Part shown: piece after piece, positions 58,656 to 64,000 of the stretch
Numbering within the stretch: the stretch's first letter is position 1
Layout of the letters: the number at the start of each line of letters is the position of its first letter
Assembly (NCBI RefSeq): GCF_008364685.1
Contig: NZ_VTTL01000006.1
Span: forward strand, 62,001 to 126,000
Direction: 5' to 3'
Length of the DNA stretch: 64,000 nt
Origin: Xanthobacter oligotrophicus
GTDB lineage: Bacteria; Pseudomonadota; Alphaproteobacteria; Rhizobiales; Xanthobacteraceae
Program-made: the position numbers and the translations under genes
Notes under the pieces: model-generated
What the model saw: only the letters and a program-made list of their open reading frames with translations
Told to the model about the DNA's origin: nothing
The model's database searches: none

Positions 58656-58695
58656 GGGGCGCGCCGGAGGCTCAGACGATCGAAGGGGTGATGCC

Positions 58696-59898
58696 GTGCG
58701 GCCTGTCTATCTCGACAACAACGCGACGACACGGACCGACCCCGCTGTGGTCGAGGCCATGCTGCCGTTCTTCAGTGAGCATTTCGGCAACGCCTCCTCC
58801 ACCCACGCCTTCGGCGAGCATGTGGGCGAGGCGCTGAAGAGGGCGCGCAAGCAGCTTCAGGCGCTGCTCGGCGCCGCCTTCGACCACGAGATCATCTACA
58901 CCTCCGGCGGAACGGAAGCCGACAACGCGGCCATCCTCTCTGCGCTGGAGACGCAGGAAGGCCGGGACGAGATCGTCACCACCACGGTGGAGCATCCGGC
59001 GATCCTGACCCTGGTCGCGCATCTAGAAAAGACGCGCGGCATCAGGGTGCATCTCATCGGCGTGGACCGCCACGGGCGGCTCGATCTCGATGCTTATGCC
59101 AAGGCATTGTCGCCGAAGACCGCCATCGTCTCGGTGATGTGGGCCAACAACGAGACCGGGACGCTGTTCCCGGTGGCGGATCTGGCCGCGCAGGCGAAGG
59201 CGGTCGGCGCCCTGTTCCACACCGATGCGGTGCAGGCGGTGGGCAAGGTGGCCATCGACCTGAAAGCCACCGCCATCGACATGCTGTCCCTGTCCGGCCA
59301 CAAGCTTCATGGGCCCAAGGGCATCGGCGCGCTCTATGTGAAGAAGGGCGTGAAGTTCCGCCCCCTCATTCGCGGCGGCCATCAGGAGCGCGGACGGCGT
59401 GGCGGCACCGAGAATGTGCCGGGCATCATCGGCCTCGGCGCGGCGGCGGACCTCGCCCTCCAGCACATGGAGGAGGAGCGCACGCGCGTGAAGGCGCTGC
59501 GTGATCGGCTGGAGCAGGGCATCCTCCAGCAGGTGAGCGCCACGCTGCTCAACGGGGACGGCGACAACCGCCTTCCCAACACCGCCAACATCGCGTTCGA
59601 GTATCTCGACGGCGAAGCGGTGCTGCACAATCTCAACAAGGCCGGCGTCGCCGCCTCCACCGGCTCGGCCTGCACCTCCGGCTCCACCGAGCCGTCCCAT
59701 GTGCTGAGGGCCATGAACCTGCCGGCCACCGCGCTGCATGGCGCCCTGCGCCTGTCGCTTTCCCGCGAGAACACGGGGGAGGACGTGGACCGGGTGCTGG
59801 AGGCGCTGCCGGAGATCGTCACCCGCCTGCGCGCCATGTCGCCGGCCTGGCTGGCGCGGGAGGGCGCGGACGGCGCGCCGGTGGCCAGCCATGTCTAG
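58696..59898 (+). CDS. nifS: Cysteine desulfurase NifS
   Basis: Type I PLP cysteine desulfurase of 400 residues, giving sulfur for nitrogenase clusters. It opens with VYLDNNATTRTDPAV. The PLP lysine is Lys203 (SLSGHKLHGPKG), and the catalytic cysteine is Cys326 on the long loop STGSACTSGSTEPSHVLRAM. The start is GTG at 58696. Its usual scaffold partner NifU is reduced to the preceding Nfu-type protein. Confidence 0.96.
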   Translation: MRPVYLDNNATTRTDPAVVEAMLPFFSEHFGNASSTHAFGEHVGEALKRARKQLQALLGAAFDHEIIYTSGGTEADNAAILSALETQEGRDEIVTTTVEHPAILTLVAHLEKTRGIRVHLIGVDRHGRLDLDAYAKALSPKTAIVSVMWANNETGTLFPVADLAAQAKAVGALFHTDAVQAVGKVAIDLKATAIDMLSLSGHKLHGPKGIGALYVKKGVKFRPLIRGGHQERGRRGGTENVPGIIGLGAAADLALQHMEEERTRVKALRDRLEQGILQQVSATLLNGDGDNRLPNTANIAFEYLDGEAVLHNLNKAGVAASTGSACTSGSTEPSHVLRAMNLPATALHGALRLSLSRENTGEDVDRVLEALPEIVTRLRAMSPAWLAREGADGAPVASHV

Positions 59899-60084
59899 CC
59901 TTCGTGCCGGCTGTGACGGTGGCGATTACACGCCCGCCGGCGTTGCCTTCGCAACAGGAAATACGTGCCCGATGACGGCCGCTGCGGCGGCCGCCGGGTG
60001 CATCAGAAACATCCACGACCGGCATCGCATGGATGTCGGCGCGGGTAAGAGCGGCGAGTCAAGGCCGATCGAGGAGCCAGTTGT

Positions 60085-60300
60085 ATGAAGATTATGATTC
60101 GCCGTTCTCCGGAGATTGGCTTGTCCATCTACGTTCCCAAAAAGGACCTTGAGGAGCCGATCGTCGAGAGCGAACACGAGACCCTGTGGGGCGGCTGGAT
60201 CAAGATCGCCAATGGCTGGGTGCTTGATCTGCCGGAGATGGCCGAGGGCACGACCCTTCCCATCACGGTGAACGCGAAGAAGCGCGGCGAGGAGGAGTGA
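60085..60300 (+). CDS. nifT: NifT/FixU protein
   Basis: Small nif protein of 71 residues of uncertain function, also called FixU. The sequence MKIMIRRSPEIGLSIYVPKK, followed by LWGGWIKIANGWVLDLP, matches NifT throughout. GAGGAG lies at 60071-60076 before the ATG. It is 187 bases after nifS and six bases before the SIR2-like gene. Confidence 0.94.
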   Translation: MKIMIRRSPEIGLSIYVPKKDLEEPIVESEHETLWGGWIKIANGWVLDLPEMAEGTTLPITVNAKKRGEEE

Positions 60301-60306
60301 TCTGAT

Positions 60307-61179
60307 ATGAATATTTCCGTCGCCAATATCGAGACGATGAAGCTCGCCGACGCCGAAGCCGTCCTGAAGGACGTGGCGGCGGAGCTGGTCGCCGGGAAGG
60401 CCGTGCCCTATCTGGGGCCCGGTCTCCTGGAGCTGTCGTCGCCCGCCATCCCGGTGACGCCGGAGGGCCTCGCGGCCTTCTTCGGCACCAAGGTGGCGCT
60501 GCCCAAGCGCGCCAAGGGCAACGTCTGGGCCTCCGCCCAGCACATCGAGAGCATGAAGCACCGCTCCACCGTGTCGGCGCTTATGGCTGATGCGTTCGCC
60601 CCACCGGTGGCGCCGCTGCCGATCCACACCTTCCTCGCCGGCCTGAGCCTGCCGCTGATCGTGGACACCTGGTATGACGGCGCCATGCGCTCCGCGCTGG
60701 AAGGCCGCGAGGGTTGGGGCGAAGCGCAGGGCATCACCCGCGCCGGCATCGGCGAGGACCGCTGGTATCGCTTCTATGACGCTGCCGGCAACGAGACCGA
60801 CCGGGCCGCGGCCGAGACCTGGACGACCGTGCTCTATAAGCCCCATGGCAGCGTCGCGCCGGCCAAGAACTGGCTGATCTCCGACGCCGACTATGTGGAG
60901 GTCCTCACCGAGATCGACATCCAGACGCCGATCCCGGACGTGGTGAAGAACCGCCGCACCGAGCGCAGCTTCCTGTTCCTCGGCTGTCGCTTCCACGACC
61001 AGATGCTGCGAACCTACGCGCGCCAGGTGACAAAGCGCTCGCGTCTGCCGCACTTCGCCATCGTGGACGAAGCGGTGCTCACCAAGAACGAGCTACGCTT
61101 CCTTTTGACCCACGCCATCACGCCCATCGCCATGCCGCTGCCCAAGGCGCTGGACATCATCATGTCGGTCGCTGCCTGA
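60307..61179 (+). CDS. SIR2-like domain protein in nif island
   Basis: Protein of 290 residues resembling SIR2-like NAD-binding proteins. Supporting segments are the N-terminal loop [17 protein letters not shown], the central [24 protein letters not shown] (the HG-containing region), and [20 protein letters not shown] near the C-terminus. The classical sirtuin zinc cysteines are absent. It is six bases after nifT, so it is likely co-expressed with nif genes. A known role in nitrogen fixation is not established. A strong terminator follows. Confidence 0.72.
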   Translation: MNISVANIETMKLADAEAVLKDVAAELVAGKAVPYLGPGLLELSSPAIPVTPEGLAAFFGTKVALPKRAKGNVWASAQHIESMKHRSTVSALMADAFAPPVAPLPIHTFLAGLSLPLIVDTWYDGAMRSALEGREGWGEAQGITRAGIGEDRWYRFYDAAGNETDRAAAETWTTVLYKPHGSVAPAKNWLISDADYVEVLTEIDIQTPIPDVVKNRRTERSFLFLGCRFHDQMLRTYARQVTKRSRLPHFAIVDEAVLTKNELRFLLTHAITPIAMPLPKALDIIMSVAA

Positions 61180-61202
61180 TCGTCCTCGTCTTCCCGATCT
61201 TC

Positions 61203-61241
61203 AGAGAGCATGTCCTGTCCGGACGTGCTCTCTTTGTTTTT
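61203..61241 (+). terminator. Rho-independent terminator after the SIR2-like gene
   Basis: A 13-bp stem (AGAGAGCATGTCC with GGACGTGCTCTCT, one wobble) with a five-base loop is followed by TTGTTTTTGG. Confidence 0.88.
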
Positions 61242-61270
61242 GGCGCCCTGCCTGGAGTTTCGGTTCTGCA

Positions 61271-61284
61271 TTGATCGAGATCAA
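61271..61284 (+). promoter_or_regulatory. FNR/FixK-type box upstream of nifB
   Basis: TTGAT-CGAG-ATCAA, a perfect TTGAT-N4-ATCAA palindrome, between the terminator and the NifA site of nifB. FixK and FnrN bind this sequence under low oxygen. It is the only perfect copy I found in the window. Confidence 0.7.
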
Positions 61285-61350
61285 TAACGCGGCCGAAACC
61301 GAACGCACGACGATGTAACTTTTCCAACATGTCGTTCCCTGCGGGGCGCG

Positions 61351-61366
61351 TGTTGTTAAGCCGACA
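61351..61366 (+). promoter_or_regulatory. NifA activator site for nifB
   Basis: TGT-TGTTAAGCCG-ACA, exact TGT-N10-ACA match, 58 bases upstream of the -24 element. Confidence 0.78.
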
Positions 61367-61423
61367 GCTGGGCGTCAATTTATAAGCATTTGAAATTATT
61401 TACGTATTTATCCGTAGCGCTGC

Positions 61424-61439
61424 TGGCACGCCAGTTGCT
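61424..61439 (+). promoter_or_regulatory. Sigma-54 promoter of nifB
   Basis: TGGCACG, four bases, TTGCT: perfect -24/-12 element, 53 bases before the nifB start codon. Confidence 0.95.
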
Positions 61440-61492
61440 CATCCCTGTCCAAGGATTTTTTTGGGATCCTGCTGGAAGCGAGGAGCAGATTC

Positions 61493-63055
61493 ATGCACGC
61501 GTCGACACAGCACGAGACGAGCGAAGCCGCAGTGGCCGACAAGTTGGCCGAGGCCCTTCAGGCCAAGGCGGAACACCAGGGTTGCGGCACGTCCGGCGGC
61601 TCGGGCAAGGCCAGCTGCGGTTCGTCCGCCGGCCAGGGCGACCTGCCCACCGAGATCTGGGAGAAGGTGAAGAACCATCCCTGCTATTCTGAAGAAGCCC
61701 ACCACCACTATGCGCGTATGCATGTTGCCGTTGCCCCGGCGTGCAACATCCAGTGCAACTACTGCAATCGCAAGTATGATTGCGCGAACGAATCCCGCCC
61801 CGGCGTGGTGTCCGAGAAGCTGACGCCCCAGCAGGCGGCGAAGAAGGTGCTCGCGGTCGCCTCCACCATCCCGCAGATGACCGTGCTGGGCATCGCCGGC
61901 CCCGGCGACCCGCTCGCCAATCCCGAGAAGACCTTCCAGACCTTTGAGCTGATCAACCGGACTGCCCCGGACATCAAGCTCTGCCTGTCCACCAACGGCC
62001 TGGCCCTGCCCGACCACGTGGACACCATCGCCGGCTTCAACGTGGACCACGTGACGATCACCATCAACATGGTGGATCCGGAAGTGGGCGCGAAGATCTA
62101 TCCGTGGGTGTTCTGGAAGCACAAGCGCTACACCGGCTATGAGGCCGCCAAGCTCCTCACCGACCGGCAGATGCTGGGCCTGGAGATGCTCACCGAGCGT
62201 GGCATCCTCTGCAAGGTCAACTCGGTGATGATCCCCGGCATCAACGACAAGCACCTTGTCGAAGTGAACCGGGCGGTGAAGTCCCGCGGCGCGTTCCTGC
62301 ACAACATCATGCCGCTCATCTCGGCGCCCGAGCACGGCACCGTGTTCGGCCTCAACGGCCAGCGCGGCCCGACGGCCCAGGAGCTCAAGGCGCTCCAGGA
62401 TTCGTGCGAAGGCGAGATGAACATGATGCGGCATTGCCGCCAGTGCCGCGCCGACGCCGTGGGTCTCCTCGGCGAGGACCGTTCCGCTGAGTTCACCACC
62501 GACAAGATCATGGCCATGGAGGTCAATTACGACCTCGACAGCCGCAAGGCCTACCAGGCCCTGGTCGAGGAAGAGCGCGTGGCGAAGGTCGCCGCGAAGC
62601 AGGAAGAGATGGAAGCTCTCGCCGGCGAGCAGAGCGACATCAAGCTGCTCGTGGCCGTGGCCACCAAGGGCTCGGGCCTCATCAACGAGCACTTCGGCCA
62701 CGCCAAGGAGTTCCAGGTGTGGGAACTCTCCACCGGCGGCGCCAAGTTCGTCGGCCATCGCCGCGTCGACCTGTATTGCCAGGGCGGCTACGGCGAGGAG
62801 GACAGCCTCGAGACCATCATCCGCGCCATCAACGACTGCCATGCGGTGTTCGTGGCCAAGATCGGCGGCTGCCCGAAGGCTGACCTCGTCAAGGCCGGCA
62901 TCGAGCCGGTGGACGGGTTCGCCCATGAGTTCATCGAGAAGTCGGCCATCACCTGGTTCAAGGAATACCTCAACAAGGTGAAGACCGGCGAGATCGAGCA
63001 CGCGGAGCGCGGCGACGCCGAGATCCGCCAGGGCGCGCTCATCAACGCGGCCTGA
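61493..63055 (+). CDS. nifB: FeMo-cofactor biosynthesis radical SAM protein NifB
   Basis: Radical SAM enzyme of 520 residues that fuses two [4Fe-4S] clusters with a carbide to form NifB-co. The SAM cluster motif is Cys84-X3-Cys88-X2-Cys91 ([15 protein letters not shown]). A short Cys/Gly/Ser-rich stretch with cysteines at 31 and 42 precedes it. The C-terminal NifX-like domain begins near residue 380 ([20 protein letters not shown]), as in fused NifB proteins. GAGGAGCAG precedes the ATG. It is followed by fdxN and a HesB-like gene. Confidence 0.98.
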   Translation: MHASTQHETSEAAVADKLAEALQAKAEHQGCGTSGGSGKASCGSSAGQGDLPTEIWEKVKNHPCYSEEAHHHYARMHVAVAPACNIQCNYCNRKYDCANESRPGVVSEKLTPQQAAKKVLAVASTIPQMTVLGIAGPGDPLANPEKTFQTFELINRTAPDIKLCLSTNGLALPDHVDTIAGFNVDHVTITINMVDPEVGAKIYPWVFWKHKRYTGYEAAKLLTDRQMLGLEMLTERGILCKVNSVMIPGINDKHLVEVNRAVKSRGAFLHNIMPLISAPEHGTVFGLNGQRGPTAQELKALQDSCEGEMNMMRHCRQCRADAVGLLGEDRSAEFTTDKIMAMEVNYDLDSRKAYQALVEEERVAKVAAKQEEMEALAGEQSDIKLLVAVATKGSGLINEHFGHAKEFQVWELSTGGAKFVGHRRVDLYCQGGYGEEDSLETIIRAINDCHAVFVAKIGGCPKADLVKAGIEPVDGFAHEFIEKSAITWFKEYLNKVKTGEIEHAERGDAEIRQGALINAA

Positions 63056-63069
63056 GCCCCTCCCAAGAC

Positions 63070-63108
63070 CTGGATCCGCCCAGGCTGAAATGGCCTGGGC
63101 GGATCCAG
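63070..63108 (+). terminator. Strong hairpin between nifB and fdxN
   Basis: A perfect 16-bp stem (63070-63085 with 63093-63108) with a seven-base loop, without a T run. It may stabilise the nifB message or reduce read-through. Confidence 0.65.
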
Positions 63109-63174
63109 CTCAAGTTCAAGCAAACCGACCGTCCTGCCGATCAGATCGCGCGCTCGGCATCCAAGGAGCATCCC

Positions 63175-63399
63175 ATGACGTTGAAAATCGTGGCGTCGCA
63201 GTGCACGAGCTGCTCGGCCTGTGAGCCGGAATGTCCCAACGTGGCCATCTTCGAGAAGAACGGGACGTTCGTGATCGACCCGAAGAAGTGCACCGAATGC
63301 ATCGGCCACTTCGACGTGCCCCAGTGCGCTGCGGTCTGCCCGGTGGACGATACCTGCGTCATCGACAACGCGTATCCGCGCTATCAGCCCACCGCGTAA
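63175..63399 (+). CDS. fdxN: 2[4Fe-4S] ferredoxin, FdxN type, nifB-linked
   Basis: Electron carrier of 74 residues with the same cysteine layout as the copy at 35949: Cys10-X2-Cys13-X2-Cys16-X3-Cys20 and Cys39-X2-Cys42-X8-Cys51-X3-Cys55, plus Cys61. In several diazotrophs the ferredoxin downstream of nifB supports NifB activity, so this is the probable NifB partner. The C-terminus is ten residues longer than the other copy. Confidence 0.93.
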   Translation: MTLKIVASQCTSCSACEPECPNVAIFEKNGTFVIDPKKCTECIGHFDVPQCAAVCPVDDTCVIDNAYPRYQPTA

Positions 63400-63410
63400 G
63401 GAGAGACGCG

Positions 63411-63725
63411 ATGAACTTCACGATGACCCGTTCGGCCCAGCGCTTCATCCGCATGATGATCATGGCCGACGGCGGTCCCAGCGCCGGTTTCCGGATGCAT
63501 GTGACCCCCGGTGGATGCTCCGGGCTCAATGCCGAGATCGCGGTGCTCCAGGAGCCCTCGCCCGGCGACGCGGTGGTGGAGCAGGACGGCCTGAAGCTGT
63601 TCCTGCCGGCGGAAAGCCGCCTGCTGCTCGATGGCGTCACCATCGACTTCACCGATACGGCCGCCAAGACGGGCCTGGTGTTCCAGGACCCCAAGGCGAC
63701 CACCTGCAGTTCGCACGCGCACTGA
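63411..63725 (+). CDS. HesB/IscA-like protein with incomplete cysteine set
   Basis: Protein of 104 residues with the A-type carrier fold: VTPGGCSGLNAEIA (Cys36), a central DGLKLFLPAESRLLLDGVTI and a C-terminal FQDPKATTCSSHAH. The expected C-X-C is C-S-S-H, leaving Cys99 alone with a nearby His102, so cluster binding must differ or be lost. AAGGAGAG precedes the ATG, 11 bases after fdxN. Presumably it serves the nifB step. Confidence 0.85.
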   Translation: MNFTMTRSAQRFIRMMIMADGGPSAGFRMHVTPGGCSGLNAEIAVLQEPSPGDAVVEQDGLKLFLPAESRLLLDGVTIDFTDTAAKTGLVFQDPKATTCSSHAH

Positions 63726-63736
63726 TCTGAGGTGAT

Positions 63737-63764
63737 CCGGGGCGGCGCTGCCGCTCCGGCTTTT
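63737..63764 (+). terminator. Terminator after nifB-fdxN-hesB
   Basis: A 10-bp stem with one wobble (CCGGGGCGGC with GCCGCTCCGG) and a three-base loop is followed by CTTTTG. Confidence 0.8.
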
Positions 63765-63825
63765 GTCGCGCGCAGGTGCCTTGCGTTTGGCAGCTGCGGG
63801 CGGGACGGGAAACGAGGGGAGCGGA

Positions 63826-64000
63826 ATGGAAGGCTCGCAGGTTTCGGGCGAACCGGATTTCCTCACCCCCGAGGCGCTCCTCGCGAGCGCCGTGATGGGG
63901 GGAGGGCTGCCGGAAGACGCACAGCATCATCTGTGGGAAGCCGGCCTCTCCTACCAGCAGGACGAAGTTGCGGAAGGCCATCTGCGGCAGGCCGAGGCGT
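63826..64000 (+). CDS. Unknown protein, partial (cut by window end)
   Basis: The first 58 residues (MEGSQVSGEPDFLTPEALLA start) are acidic and helical and match nothing I recognise. GAGGGGAGCGG lies just before the ATG, good support for translation. It follows the nifB-fdxN-hesB unit and is on the same strand after a terminator. A repeat-type or nif accessory protein is possible, but the visible part is too short to tell. Confidence 0.6.
   Translation, partial: MEGSQVSGEPDFLTPEALLASAVMGGGLPEDAQHHLWEAGLSYQQDEVAEGHLRQAEA

Overview
The window is a high-GC alphaproteobacterial chromosome segment, most likely from a diazotroph of the order Hyphomicrobiales. The gene content points to the Azorhizobium/Xanthobacter side of the order, but this is inference and the genus is not settled. 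Supporting signs are the fabA-fabB-fabI order, lptC-lptA-lptB-rpoN, an oxygen-sensitive rhizobial-type NifA (C-X11-C-X19-C-X4-C), and nif promoters with NifA activator sites.

Positions 1 to about 33400 are mostly housekeeping. They hold a cut-off cation diffusion facilitator gene, fatty acid synthesis (fabA, fabB, fabI), mscL, pyrE-pyrD, a hydroxyacid dehydrogenase, a large symporter-fused hybrid histidine kinase, ohrR/ohr, rpoN with the lptCAB export genes, an RNase D-like nuclease, a cyanovirin-like secreted protein, ilvD, a PLP decarboxylase, a DnaA-domain-IV-like regulator with a DUF6456-like partner, cysK with an Rrf2 regulator, dut-coaBC and a GGDEF/EAL protein. Two genes with AT-rich upstream flanks (a 2-oxoglutarate oxygenase and a GH75-like protein) look like accessory insertions.

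Positions 33400 to 64000 form a nearly continuous nitrogen fixation island. It runs nifA; fdxN-sufB-sufC-sufD-sufS; nifH-nifD-nifK-nifE-nifN-nifX-DUF269-DUF683-fdxB-nifQ; a minus-strand group of three unknown small proteins and a rhodanese; an FAD amine oxidase plus Rieske pair; an unknown minus-strand gene; iscA-like, nfu-like, nifS, nifT and a SIR2-like gene; then nifB, a second fdxN, a degenerate HesB-like gene and a cut-off ORF. Perfect sigma-54 promoters with TGT-N10-ACA sites lie upstream of nifH, the iscA-like gene and nifB, so NifA with RpoN (encoded in the same window) probably drives the island. A perfect FNR/FixK box lies upstream of nifB.

The most unusual aspect is iron-sulfur supply. 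No NifU scaffold is present. Instead the island has a full sufBCDS set, nifS, a free-standing Nfu-type protein, two A-type carriers, and a NifE that carries two tandem NifU/Bfd-type [2Fe-2S] domains at its C-terminus. Several nif-embedded genes (52065-54093, 54414-56533, 56853-57440, 60307-61179, 63826 onward) have no recognised role.
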